Source: Pelagibius sp. Alg239-R121
Lineage (GTDB): Bacteria > Pseudomonadota > Alphaproteobacteria > Kiloniellales > Kiloniellaceae
NCBI RefSeq assembly: GCF_947331435.1
Contig: NZ_CAMZOF010000007.1
Span: 186,001-250,000, forward strand
Direction: 5' to 3'
DNA: 64,000 nucleotides
A program made the position numbers and the translations under genes. Positions 43,544 through 52,507 of this stretch are shown piece after piece. Each line of letters opens with the position of its first letter. The first letter of the stretch is position 1. The notes under the pieces are model-generated. The model made no database searches. It was not told where the DNA came from and saw only the letters and a list, made by a program, of their open reading frames with translations.

Positions 43544-45166
43544 ATGGCCCGCTCTCCTGCGGCGATTGCCGCGCGTTCGATCTCTTTTCATTTTGACGAC
43601 GGCCGGTTTCTTTTCGAGAATCTGGATATCGCACTTGGCCCACAGCTTTGCGGATTGGTTGGTCGCAACGGCGTAGGCAAATCAGTGTTGGCCCAGATTC
43701 TGGCAGGCCGCAGGCCGCCAAGCGACGGTCGGGTCGTGCGGCGCGCTTCGGTCGGCTATCTGCCTCAAAATGCTGCTGACCGCATACATGGAACCCAGGC
43801 AGAGGCACTTGGTGTATCCACTCGACTGGAGGCCCTGGACCGGATTGAAAAGGGCGGCAGCGACCCCGCGGACTTCGAACTGATCGGCGAAGATTGGTCG
43901 TTGAGAGAGGATCTTGACTTGGCTCTCGAAGCTGTTGGTTTGCCACCGGTTTTATCGGAGCCGGTAGAAAGTTTCAGCGGAGGAGAACGAACGCGCCTGG
44001 CTATTCTGGCGCTCGAAATCGGTCGTCCCGATTTTTTGATTCTCGACGAACCGACCAATCATCTTGATCGGGATGGGCGCCGTTGGTTGATCGAACGATT
44101 GGAACAATGGAGAGATGGCGCTCTGATCGTGACGCATGATCGAGGACTGCTGGACGCCGTAGACCGGATCCTGGAGTTGACCGGTCTTGGCTTGGCGACG
44201 TATGGCGGCAACTACAGCCTCTACCGCACTCGAAAAGATACGGAATTGACCGCCGCACAGCAAACGCTTGCCTCCGCGGAGGCGGTGCAGCTCAAGGAGC
44301 GGCGTGCAGTGCAGGCGAGAAAAGAGCGGCAGGCACGGCGGGATGCCTACGGGCGAAAGCAACGCGGGGACGGGAGCCAGGATAAAATGATCCTTGATGC
44401 TGCAAAGGCCCGCGCCGAAGCATCGACATCCAGACTGTCTCGGATAGCGGCAAACCGGAAAGACAACGCATTGGCCGCAACGCAGGAGGCGCGTGCGGTG
44501 GTCGAACGCATAGATCCCTTAAGTATTTTCACACCGCCGTCGGCACCTGCACAGGGTGTCCTTGCCGCGTTACGCGATGTCGCCATGCCCTATGGAGGTA
44601 AGGCGCTCCGGCAGGGTGTGTCGTTTCAGGTTGCCGCCGGAGACCGGATTGCGTTGGTCGGGTCCAATGGATCAGGTAAATCGACGCTCCTGCGCCTCAT
44701 TGAGAATACGACACAGCCGAGCCGCGGTGAGGTGAGGCTGCGCGCCAATCGATGCGTTCTACTCGATCAGCATCTAGGCATACTGGATGATACTGTTTCT
44801 CCGTTAGAAAATCTGACACGTCATTTACCGGAACTACGGGAAACGCAGGCACGTACGCGACTTGCTCAACTGAGGATGAGAGGGGACAGGGTCTTGCTTC
44901 CTACTGCCGATCTAAGCGGTGGAGAGCGCTTAAAGGTCGCTCTCGCAATTGTCTTCGGCGCCACCACTGCGCCTCCGTTATTGCTACTTGACGAACCTGA
45001 CAATCACCTGGATTTCGGCTCGCTCGACGTATTGGAACAGGCCTTGAGGGGCTATGTTGGTGCTTTGGTCGTTGTGTCCCATTCCCAAGCCTTTCTGGAG
45101 GCGGTAAGAATAGAGCGGTACATTGATCTGGATGTGCCGACTGCATTGTGCCAGCCAAAGGCTTAG
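43544..45166 (+). CDS. ABC-F family ATPase
   Basis: A 540-residue protein with two tandem ATPase domains and no membrane segment. Domain 1 has Walker A GRNGVGKS, signature SGGERTRLA and Walker B FLILDEPTNHLD; domain 2 has GSNGSGKST, LSGGERLKVA and LLLLDEPDNHLD. A charged coiled-coil linker at about residues 230-300 carries many Arg/Lys. ABC-F proteins act on ribosomes, in translation control or antibiotic protection. The ATG at 43544 has GGGAG upstream. It follows the permease gene by 197 bp and is probably a separate unit. Confidence 0.9.
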   Translation: MARSPAAIAARSISFHFDDGRFLFENLDIALGPQLCGLVGRNGVGKSVLAQILAGRRPPSDGRVVRRASVGYLPQNAADRIHGTQAEALGVSTRLEALDRIEKGGSDPADFELIGEDWSLREDLDLALEAVGLPPVLSEPVESFSGGERTRLAILALEIGRPDFLILDEPTNHLDRDGRRWLIERLEQWRDGALIVTHDRGLLDAVDRILELTGLGLATYGGNYSLYRTRKDTELTAAQQTLASAEAVQLKERRAVQARKERQARRDAYGRKQRGDGSQDKMILDAAKARAEASTSRLSRIAANRKDNALAATQEARAVVERIDPLSIFTPPSAPAQGVLAALRDVAMPYGGKALRQGVSFQVAAGDRIALVGSNGSGKSTLLRLIENTTQPSRGEVRLRANRCVLLDQHLGILDDTVSPLENLTRHLPELRETQARTRLAQLRMRGDRVLLPTADLSGGERLKVALAIVFGATTAPPLLLLDEPDNHLDFGSLDVLEQALRGYVGALVVVSHSQAFLEAVRIERYIDLDVPTALCQPKA

Positions 45167-45198
45167 ATACGTGAAATCGGCCCCGTCGGGAGAAAACG

Positions 45199-46518
45199 AT
45201 GGACCAAAGCAATAGACTCGCGATCCGAGGGCAGGTGCTGCAGTTCACCGGAGACCCCTTTCAAGTTGGAACAGACTCCGCCCTTCGGTTCTGGTCGGAT
45301 GGTCTGGTGATCATAGAGGCCGGCGTTATTCAGGAGGTCGGTGAGGCGCCCGCGTTGTTGGCTCGTCTGGAGCCGAGTGTTGAGCGCCACGATTATCCCG
45401 GCAGGCTGATCATGGCGGGCTTCGTCGACACCCATGTGCATTATCCGCAGATGGAAGTCATTGCCTCTTATGGAGCGCAACTAATCGAGTGGCTGAACGA
45501 ATATACTTTTCCGGCAGAAGGCAAATTCCACGATCGGGATTATGCCCGCAAGGCTGCTCAACTCTTTCTTGACGAAAGCCTGCGCAACGGCATCACCACC
45601 TCGGCTGTTTACTGCACGGTCCATCCGGAATCGGTCGATGCCTTTTTTGAGGTTTGCGCGCCTTATGATCTGCGGGTCATTGCAGGCAAGGTGATGATGG
45701 ACCGCAATGCGCCGGATTTTCTGACGGATACCGCTCAGTCGGCCTACGACGATTCGAAGTCGCTTATTGAGCGCTGGCACGGCAAAGGCAGAGCGCTCTA
45801 CGGCTTGACCCCGCGCTTCGCACCTACAAGCACAGAGGCCCAACTGGAAGCGGCGGGTGCACTGTGGCAGGAGACCGGTGGCGTCTATATGCAGACTCAT
45901 GTGTCGGAAAACCGCCAGGAGTTGGCCTGGGTTGCGGAACTTTTTCCGGATTGCGACGACTATTTAGGGGTATACGAGAAGTATGGCTTGCTCGGGCCGC
46001 GGAGCATATTGGGTCACGGCATCTATCTGTCCGAGCGCGAGAAAGCAGTCATTGCCGAGACCGGTAGTGCCATTGCGCACTGTCCGACCTCAAATCTTTT
46101 TATTGGCAGTGGCCTGTTTGATCTGAGGGCCTCGCAAGAGCACACAGAACCGCTGCGGGTTGGACTGGCTACGGATGTGGGCGGGGGCACCAGTTTTTCC
46201 ATCTTCGGGACTATGCGTGCCGCCTACGAGATTGCGCAGCTCCAGTCCTTCAGTCTCCACCCGGTCCAAGCCTATTACCTGGCAACCTGGGGCAGCGCGA
46301 GGTCGCTGTATCTGGATGATAAAATCGGGAATCTGGTCCCTGGTCTCGAAGCCGATCTTACGGTGGTCGATTTGAATTCGACGCCTTTGATTGCGCAGCG
46401 GATGAAGCATGCCAAGGATTTGGAGGAGGCCTTGTTCATCCAAATGATCCTGGCAGACGATCGTGCCATCGAGGCAACCTATGCCGCTGGCCGAAGAGTC
46501 TACCAGCGTGAATCATGA
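45199..46518 (+). CDS. guaD: Guanine deaminase
   Basis: A 439-residue amidohydrolase converting guanine to xanthine and ammonia. The metal site HxH is in GFVDTHVHYPQ, with later ligands in QTHVSEN, GHGIYLSE and ATDVGGGTSFS. The GLTPRFAPTST segment is specific to guanine deaminases. GGGAGA lies 9-10 nt before the ATG. It follows ABC-F by 32 bp on the same strand; no other purine genes adjoin it. Confidence 0.92.
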   Translation: MDQSNRLAIRGQVLQFTGDPFQVGTDSALRFWSDGLVIIEAGVIQEVGEAPALLARLEPSVERHDYPGRLIMAGFVDTHVHYPQMEVIASYGAQLIEWLNEYTFPAEGKFHDRDYARKAAQLFLDESLRNGITTSAVYCTVHPESVDAFFEVCAPYDLRVIAGKVMMDRNAPDFLTDTAQSAYDDSKSLIERWHGKGRALYGLTPRFAPTSTEAQLEAAGALWQETGGVYMQTHVSENRQELAWVAELFPDCDDYLGVYEKYGLLGPRSILGHGIYLSEREKAVIAETGSAIAHCPTSNLFIGSGLFDLRASQEHTEPLRVGLATDVGGGTSFSIFGTMRAAYEIAQLQSFSLHPVQAYYLATWGSARSLYLDDKIGNLVPGLEADLTVVDLNSTPLIAQRMKHAKDLEEALFIQMILADDRAIEATYAAGRRVYQRES

Positions 46519-46533
46519 GAGTCCTGAAAGCGG

Positions 46534-47286
46534 TTATCTGAAGTCCCGGTACGTGTCGGCGACCCACTTCATGCTGGGTCTGTCCTTCAGTCGCTCGAAT
46601 TCTTCTTCGATCTCCGGCGGAACCTCCACTCGTCTGTACATCCGCTCCCGGGAAAGCTGAGCGAAGGGAGCGAGGAGGCTGGCAGCGGCAAGATCGGCCC
46701 GCGTGAGACGATCGCCGACGAGATGGTGTTTGCCTTCCGCAAGCTTCTCGTCGAGCCAATCCAATTCCACATCGAGCTTGGCACGTGAATCCGCTACGGC
46801 GTCGGGCGCTGCGTCGAGGGTTTGGATCATGGCGGGTTGGATCTTGGGCCATAGATTATGGCCGACAGACCTGACCTTACTATCTAGATTACCGTAGAGC
46901 AGTTCCAACACGATGTCGGGGTGCTGTGTCAGGGTCTGAGCGTAGAGTAAGCGTCGGACTTCGACCCCGACAACGTCATCGGCCCGGGCCTCGATTTCGC
47001 GGATTTCTTCTCCATGTTTGCTGTCTTCGAGTGATTTTTCGGAATCTGTCCGGTTGACATATGCCCAGTCTAGGATTTCCCGGCTGCCCTGCAGGATTTC
47101 TCCGTCAAGCATGAGAATGGGGACGCAGGATTTGGGGACGCCGAGTTCCCGGGTCATCCTCATGTGGAGCCCGATCGGCCAAAACTCCTCAGTGTATTCG
47201 ATGCCATACCAGTCCAGCGCCCAGCGCGCTTTCTCGCAGTAATGCGATATGGCGAAGGAAATTAGCTTTGGCAGCTTCTGGTTCAT
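46534..47286 (-). CDS. Glutathione S-transferase-family protein
   Basis: A 250-residue GST-like protein. The N-terminal thioredoxin-fold domain (residues 7-80) has SHYCEKARWALDWYGI, with a Cys where catalytic Ser or Cys occurs in some classes, and VPILMLDGEILQGSREIL for glutathione contact. A helical C-terminal domain extends to about 240. ATG 47286 has AAGG upstream; a TTG at 47292 is in frame. It is convergent with guanine deaminase; the SARP-hydrolase gene is upstream. Confidence 0.87.
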   Translation of the reverse strand: MNQKLPKLISFAISHYCEKARWALDWYGIEYTEEFWPIGLHMRMTRELGVPKSCVPILMLDGEILQGSREILDWAYVNRTDSEKSLEDSKHGEEIREIEARADDVVGVEVRRLLYAQTLTQHPDIVLELLYGNLDSKVRSVGHNLWPKIQPAMIQTLDAAPDAVADSRAKLDVELDWLDEKLAEGKHHLVGDRLTRADLAAASLLAPFAQLSRERMYRRVEVPPEIEEEFERLKDRPSMKWVADTYRDFR

Positions 47287-47319
47287 GTCCAAAGACCTTC
47301 TTAAGGATCGGTGCCGCAG

Positions 47320-48900
47320 CTAATTCTGAGCTTTCTCAAGTTGCAATGTAAAGTCCGTAATCTCGCGTAGAACGCTCTGTTGGTCGCCGGCCCAGAACCA
47401 GTGATCCTTGCCGTCGAGTTCGACAAAGCGTGCGCCTGGAATCGCTTGTGCGAGATAGCGTCCGGCCTCGCTTCGAATGGCACGGTCGCCACGACGATGG
47501 ATCACCAATGTTGGTACCTCGATCTCGGGTAGAAGCGGCCTTACATCGAGATCGCGCAGGGCTTCCAGAACGCCCTTGATCGCGCCTGGACTGGAGGCGC
47601 TCCGCAGGAGGCCGGCCCACCAGTTTTCTGCCTGCCGATCGCCGACGAAGCTGGGGGCAAAGAAGGCCAACTCTGCCGGCCCACCCCATTCCCCGATCAA
47701 ACGTTTGAGCCAGATGTCGTATTGGTTCCGGCTCATGGCATAGGGATACCCCCGTTCCCTGCTGCCTTTGGCGAGGGAACCATAGAGGACGAGGCCAACA
47801 AGACGGTTCGGCGCAGAGGCTGCAAGGTGAATACAGCCCGGTCCTCCTTCTGAGGCGCCGATCAAGAGGGCTTTTCGCGAGCCTACGGCGTCCATCACGG
47901 CGGTAATATCCTGTGACGTCGCCTCCACGGTCGGGTTCATCCCAACCCGGTCGGAGAGGCCGACTCCTCGTCGGTCGAAAATAATCAGGCGGCCCAGTCC
48001 GGAAAGGGCGGTCAAAAAAGACCGGCAGCGTGCGTCTTCCCATGCGCGTTCGACATGCGAGACGAACCCCGGTACCAGGACGATATCCAGCTTGCCTTCG
48101 CCCAGCGTCTGATAAGCAATATGCAGGTTGTTGCTTGCGACGTAGAACGTCTTGGGTCTCGATTGGTTGGCAGAGGGCTTCGCCGGGCTTTCTGAGATTT
48201 CGGTTAAAAGTCGCTTGATTTCTTGTGCAGGTGCGATACCAAGTTCATCGCGCAAGAGATTGACACAGTTGTCATATTGGCGTTCTGCCGCCAAAGGTTG
48301 ACCGGCAAGAAGATGAATCCTGATGACGTGGCGGTGCGCGGCTTCGTTCAGTGGATCAAGCGCCAGAAGGCGTGTTGCAGAAGCAAGGGCTTCCCCGTAC
48401 TCGCCCTGTGCGATGTCGGCCTCGACAAGGCGTTCCAGAGCCTGCGTGAGGCGGCTGCGCAGCCCTTCGCGACGATAGAAAGCCCAGTCTTCGAACTCAG
48501 GACTGTCATCGAGCGCGAAACCGGAAAGATAATCGTTCTTGTAGAGCCGCGCGGCGCCAGCGAAGGCCCCGTCATTGCAAGCCTTCTCGAAATGCCGTGC
48601 GTCGAGTGTCACCTCCACTCTGGACTCAAAACGGAGCGTATCGCGGTCTGCTTCGATGAGATTGGTGCCGAAGGCCACACGGATCTTGTAGAGGGTCCGG
48701 CGCAGTCTTGCCCGGACGGTCTCCTGATTTGCTTCCGGCCAGAGCAGGGTGCCCATGATGTCGCGCCCGACCCGTCCTTCCGTCTCGACCAAATACACGA
48801 GCAAAGCGATTGCCTTGCGTAAACCAAGCTCGACACTGTTGCCGTTCAGGAAGAGTTGCGGAAAGCCAAGGGTTTTTAGATCGAGCTTCAGCTTTTGCAT
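47320..48900 (-). CDS. SARP-type regulator fused to an alpha/beta hydrolase
   Basis: A 526-residue two-part protein. Residues 1-100 form an OmpR-like winged DNA-binding domain (KAIALLVYLVETEGRVGRD, LRRTLYKIRVAFG) and 100-235 a bacterial transcriptional activation (BTAD) helical domain, as in SARP regulators. Residues about 250-520 are an alpha/beta hydrolase with oxyanion region VPGFVSHVE, nucleophile elbow LIGASEGGPG and catalytic His in GKDHWFW. It may sense a small ester or lactone-like ligand, or hydrolyse it. It is divergent from a methyltransferase gene. No frameshift separates the parts. Confidence 0.85.
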   Translation of the reverse strand: MQKLKLDLKTLGFPQLFLNGNSVELGLRKAIALLVYLVETEGRVGRDIMGTLLWPEANQETVRARLRRTLYKIRVAFGTNLIEADRDTLRFESRVEVTLDARHFEKACNDGAFAGAARLYKNDYLSGFALDDSPEFEDWAFYRREGLRSRLTQALERLVEADIAQGEYGEALASATRLLALDPLNEAAHRHVIRIHLLAGQPLAAERQYDNCVNLLRDELGIAPAQEIKRLLTEISESPAKPSANQSRPKTFYVASNNLHIAYQTLGEGKLDIVLVPGFVSHVERAWEDARCRSFLTALSGLGRLIIFDRRGVGLSDRVGMNPTVEATSQDITAVMDAVGSRKALLIGASEGGPGCIHLAASAPNRLVGLVLYGSLAKGSRERGYPYAMSRNQYDIWLKRLIGEWGGPAELAFFAPSFVGDRQAENWWAGLLRSASSPGAIKGVLEALRDLDVRPLLPEIEVPTLVIHRRGDRAIRSEAGRYLAQAIPGARFVELDGKDHWFWAGDQQSVLREITDFTLQLEKAQN

Positions 48901-49140
48901 CGGACTATGGGCTTGAACGTGAAGAGGGGACGTTCGAGGGACGGCAAAGTCTTATCTCCAGTGTCTAGAGTGCAATTGCTTTTTGTTGTGTCGATCAAAA
49001 ATGCGATCGGTCCTCTGTCCATACGTTGTAGAGGCTGGTTCGCTTTCTTCATCGATTCGATGAAAAACGATCAGACTCTAGAATCTCGAAATCGACGGCC
49101 TTCGCAAGATATTAGGTCGATCCAGACTGGAGTCCCAGCT

Positions 49141-49791
49141 ATGTGTTTTTCCTGCGTACCCAGCTATGAGCGGTTCGTCGCACCCCATGTCGTCCACGTA
49201 GGCTGTTCGCTGGGCACGTTCTCTAAAATGAGGATGCAGGTCGTTCCTCAGGCCAGCGGTGTCGTGGCCGAGATTGGTTTTGGGTCTGGCTTGAATCTGC
49301 CCTATTACGATATGTCGAGGATTGAGCGCCTTATCGCGATCGATCCCGACGAAAAGATGCTCTCGATCGCGAGACGCAAGTTGGCACGGAAGCAGCTGAG
49401 CGCTCAACGTCTGCGGACGGAACTGATGTCGGTGGGTGGCGAGTGTATCCCACTCGATAGGGCGAGTGTCGATACCGCTGTCGTGACCTATGCTTTTTGC
49501 ACAATTCCCGAGCCAGATCGGGCGTTAAGAGAAATTCGCCGCGTATTGAGGCCTGGCGGTCGCCTGTTATTTTGCGAGCATGGGCGCTCCGGCAGGCCCT
49601 TTTGCCGCAGGATGCAGGATCGCTTGAATGGGGTGTGGGGGCATATCGCGGGCGGTTGCAATCTTAATCGCAGCCCGCAGCAGATGATCGAGGAAGCCGG
49701 CTTTGCCGTTTGTAACCTGAGAAGAGACCGGTTCCCGCTTCACCTCTGGCCGCTTGGCGACCATTTTGCCGGTCACGCCGTGCCAAAGTAG
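49141..49791 (+). CDS. Class I SAM-dependent methyltransferase
   Basis: A 216-residue methyltransferase starting at the ATG of MCFSCVPSYERF with GGAG upstream; the frame is open for 82 codons further but that stretch overlaps a divergent promoter region. SAM motif I is AEIGFGSGLNLPYY, followed by the acidic IAIDPDE and the motif IV/V segments VVTYAFCTIPEPDRALREI and LRPGGRLLFCEHG. It resembles UbiE/phospholipid N-methyltransferase-like enzymes; the acceptor is unknown. Confidence 0.85.
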   Translation: MCFSCVPSYERFVAPHVVHVGCSLGTFSKMRMQVVPQASGVVAEIGFGSGLNLPYYDMSRIERLIAIDPDEKMLSIARRKLARKQLSAQRLRTELMSVGGECIPLDRASVDTAVVTYAFCTIPEPDRALREIRRVLRPGGRLLFCEHGRSGRPFCRRMQDRLNGVWGHIAGGCNLNRSPQQMIEEAGFAVCNLRRDRFPLHLWPLGDHFAGHAVPK

Positions 49792-49830
49792 GTAAGGGGC
49801 TGGTGATTTTCTTGGAGGCTCAGGGAGGAT

Positions 49831-49858
49831 GCAGGCGCGGGCTTAAACCCGTGCCTGC
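49831..49858. terminator. Bidirectional terminator-like hairpin
   Basis: An 11-bp stem, GCAGGCGCGGG / CCCGTGCCTGC (one G-U), with a 6-nt loop lies between the convergent methyltransferase and helicase genes. It lacks a T-run, but the position and stem strength suit 3'-end formation for both. Confidence 0.6.
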
Positions 49859-49870
49859 ATCTCATGTGCT

Positions 49871-51283
49871 TTAAGCGGCGCGTTTCCGCTTGGATCCCTT
49901 GTAGCCACTGTCTTTGAACTTGCGGAAATTCTGACCGTCGTTGGCGTGGTCTTTTCTGCCCGCGTTTTCGTTCCTGAATTTGCCTGCAGTTTTGGAAAAA
50001 GGCTTCTTGCCGCCTTTCCGTGCGCCGCCTTCGGCATCTGCAGATTTAAATCCGTCTTTCTTGAAAGGCTTGCGGCCGTTGCCAGCGTAGGGTTTTCCGA
50101 ATTTCTTTCCATTCCGCTTGGCGCCGTTGTTTCGGCTACCAGCCAGTTCCGCATGGAAAGGATGGTCTCTTTCAACAGGAACCGGCTGCCGGATCGCGCG
50201 CTCGACGTTGCGCAACAGATTGCCTTCTTTGGTCTCGCAGAGCGAAAGTGCGGTGCCCTTGGTGCCGGCACGACCTGTGCGGCCGATGCGATGAACGTAG
50301 CTTTCGGCCTCCAAAGGCATGTCGTAGTTGATCACATGGCTGATGTCCGGAACATCGATGCCGCGGGCGGCGACATCTGTTGCCACTAGAACGTCGATGA
50401 AGCCCTTGCGGAACTTCTGCAGGACCTTCTGGCGGATCCGCTGCTCCCGGTCACCATGAATGGCATCGACGCGGCGCCCACAGTCGCGTAGATCCTTCGC
50501 CAGATTGTCGGCCATGGCTTTCGTACGCGTGAAAACAAGAACCCGGCTAAGAGCATCGTCCTTTAAGAGGTGCAGCAGAAGCTCTTTTTTGTTGCGGTAG
50601 TCGACGCAAAGCACGCGATGGTCGATCGTGGAGGCGACCGTGCTTTCCTTGGCGGCTTCTACCTGAACCGGATCATTGAGCAGCTTATCGGCCAGGCTGC
50701 GGATTCCGCTGTTCATGGTTGCCGAGAACATGATCGTCTGGTGCTCTTTTGGCAGGCTGGCGGCCACCTGCTTTACTTCGTCGATGAAGCCCATGTCGAG
50801 CATGCGGTCGGCTTCGTCGAGGATAAAGGTCTGAACATCATCAAGTTTCAGATTGCCCCGGCGGATATGATCCATCATGCGGCCTGGTGTGGCCACGACG
50901 ATGTGGACGCCGCGCTGCAGGGCCTTCATCTGCGGGAAAAATGGAGAGCCGCCGAAGAGAACTGTGTGAAAAAGCCGCTGGCCCTTGCTGAACTGACGAA
51001 TGCAATCGCCAATCTGATTTGCAAGCTCGCGCGTCGGTGCCAAGATCAGTGCGTTGGCCATTCCCGGTTTGGTCGGCTGCTTCTCTGCGGCGAGCCTGTG
51101 AAGCAGAGGCAGCACAAAGGCTGCCGTCTTGCCACCACCGGTCTGCGCGACACCCTTGAGGTCGCGGCCGTCGAGCAGCATTGGGATTGCTTTGGTCTGG
51201 ATTGGCGTTGGTTCGGTAAAGCCCTGGGCTTGAACCACACGCAAGAGATCATCGCTCAAGCCGAGCGTGTCGAAAGATGCCAT
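49871..51283 (-). CDS. rhlE: DEAD-box RNA helicase, RhlE type
   Basis: A 470-residue helicase: Q motif GFTEPTPIQ, motif I AQTGGGKT, DEAD in FILDEADRMLDMGF, SAT in MFSATMN, and motif VI YVHRIGRTGRAG. A basic, low-complexity C-terminal tail from about residue 385 (K, R, G, N-rich) fits RNA binding. It unwinds structured RNA in ribosome assembly or RNA decay. AAGGAC lies before the ATG. A leader hairpin upstream suggests post-transcriptional control. Confidence 0.93.
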   Translation of the reverse strand: MASFDTLGLSDDLLRVVQAQGFTEPTPIQTKAIPMLLDGRDLKGVAQTGGGKTAAFVLPLLHRLAAEKQPTKPGMANALILAPTRELANQIGDCIRQFSKGQRLFHTVLFGGSPFFPQMKALQRGVHIVVATPGRMMDHIRRGNLKLDDVQTFILDEADRMLDMGFIDEVKQVAASLPKEHQTIMFSATMNSGIRSLADKLLNDPVQVEAAKESTVASTIDHRVLCVDYRNKKELLLHLLKDDALSRVLVFTRTKAMADNLAKDLRDCGRRVDAIHGDREQRIRQKVLQKFRKGFIDVLVATDVAARGIDVPDISHVINYDMPLEAESYVHRIGRTGRAGTKGTALSLCETKEGNLLRNVERAIRQPVPVERDHPFHAELAGSRNNGAKRNGKKFGKPYAGNGRKPFKKDGFKSADAEGGARKGGKKPFSKTAGKFRNENAGRKDHANDGQNFRKFKDSGYKGSKRKRAA

Positions 51284-51643
51284 CGTCTTTGTCCTTCCGC
51301 AGACGTTACAGCCCCTTTTTCAGGCAAGGGGCTGAGCATTCCGCGGTGTAACCCGTAGCTGGGCGTCAGGACGTAACTTTGGCCAAAACCGAAGCACGTG
51401 CAGAGGCACGGCGGAAACATTTTTGTTTTTTTGTAAAGCCGCCAACGATGCCGAGTGGAGGCATCAAGCAGCGAGAGACGGGGATGTGATGCTTTTTAGC
51501 CTCAATGTCAAGTCTTATCGCACCAGGAATTTCCCTAATATCAATGGTTAACTGACTGATAGACTATGTTTCATCGGCGAAAGAGGGTTCGCCTGAGGGT
51601 GCTTATTGTTGGTGGACCCTGCATAAAGAGAGGGATTACAGCC
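51284..51643. promoter_or_regulatory. Divergent helicase/aquaporin leader and promoter region with two hairpins
   Basis: This 360-bp stretch has no gene. A perfect 9-bp hairpin CAGCCCCTT / AAGGGGCTG (51309-51334, 8-nt loop) sits 26 nt upstream of the helicase start, inside its likely 5' leader. A second, GATGCC / GGCATC (51447-51465), lies farther out next to a poly-T/A tract at 51415-51432. The arrangement suits a structured leader for the helicase mRNA. Promoters for both genes must be here, but I could not define them. Confidence 0.5.
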
Positions 51644-52330
51644 ATGAACAAAGCTGTCGCGGAATTTATCGGAACCTTCACCCTTGTTCTTTTCGGGTGT
51701 GGGTCGGCTGTTATTGCCGGAGATGTCGTCGGAGTGTTGGGGATAAGCTTTGCCTTCGGACTGGCATTGATTGCCATGGCTTATGGAATCGGACCGCTAT
51801 CCGGTTGTCACATTAACCCGGCCGTCAGCCTGGGTGTCTTGATTGCCGGCCGCATGTCACCTGCAGACTTTGTGTCTTACGTTATTGCGCAGTGCTTGGG
51901 GGGGATCGCCGGTGCAGGTGTCCTCTATTTGATCGTCAGCGGAAAGCTGGCCGGGCATGATTTAGCGGCTTCGGGCCTGGGCCAGAATGGTTGGGGGGCC
52001 GGATATCTTGGTGAATACTCGATGGTCTCAGCCTTTGTCTTCGAGGTAATTGCAACCTTCCTGTTCCTGGTCGCGATCCTGGGCTCCACCCAGGAGGGTG
52101 GGCCAAACCTGCTGGCAGGCCTTGCAATCGGCCTCACGCTGGTGGTCATCCATATTGTCGGCATCCAGGTGACGGGTGTTTCGGTTAATCCTGCACGTAG
52201 CTTGGGCCCTGCGGTCTTCGTAGGAGGTCAGGCGCTTGCACAGCTTTGGCTGTTTCTGGTTGCGCCCTGCATCGGTGCGGCAGTCGCTGGCGTCGCATTC
52301 CGGACAAGGCTGCTGACTGCTGACGCCTGA
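51644..52330 (+). CDS. aqpZ: Aquaporin Z-type water channel
   Basis: A 228-residue MIP-family channel with six membrane segments and two NPA half-helices: SGCHINPAVS (about residue 63) and GVSVNPARS (about 182). The Arg after the second NPA and the His in the fifth helix (VVIHIVGI) build the narrow AqpZ-type selectivity filter, favouring water over glycerol. The start is placed at MNKAVAEF, because 26 upstream codons lack hydrophobic or family character. It is convergent with the P-loop gene of the oxalate operon. Confidence 0.93.
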   Translation: MNKAVAEFIGTFTLVLFGCGSAVIAGDVVGVLGISFAFGLALIAMAYGIGPLSGCHINPAVSLGVLIAGRMSPADFVSYVIAQCLGGIAGAGVLYLIVSGKLAGHDLAASGLGQNGWGAGYLGEYSMVSAFVFEVIATFLFLVAILGSTQEGGPNLLAGLAIGLTLVVIHIVGIQVTGVSVNPARSLGPAVFVGGQALAQLWLFLVAPCIGAAVAGVAFRTRLLTADA

Positions 52331-52346
52331 CAGCTACTTCCTCTTG

Positions 52347-52389
52347 AGTGCGATCGTTCTTGACCAAAATGTTTAAGGGCGATCGCACT
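52347..52389. repeat. Perfect inverted repeat AGTGCGATCG / CGATCGCACT
   Basis: The 10-bp arms at 52347-52356 and 52380-52389 are separated by 23 nt, 16 bp after the aquaporin stop. A second imperfect palindrome (CCGCTG...CAGCGG) lies at 52425-52446. Both are in the 177-bp gap between convergent genes and may form 3'-end hairpins. Confidence 0.5.
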
Positions 52390-52507
52390 GCAGTCATAGC
52401 GCATACAAACTGATCAACACCGCACCGCTGCGAAAATTTTCAGCGGTTTAGTGACAGATGCACAATCTCATGCTCGAACCAACCAGAAGGGCTTTATGCT
52501 GCAGAGG

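Noticed and set aside
43544-45166. ABC-F gene as the missing ATPase of the amino acid importer
   Set aside because: It has two fused ATPase domains with an ABC-F coiled-coil linker and lacks the transporter-type coupling features; ABC-F proteins act on ribosomes.
49871-51283. Helicase motif I AQTGGGKT as a defect
   Set aside because: The variable position in AxxGxGKT tolerates Gly; all other motifs are intact.
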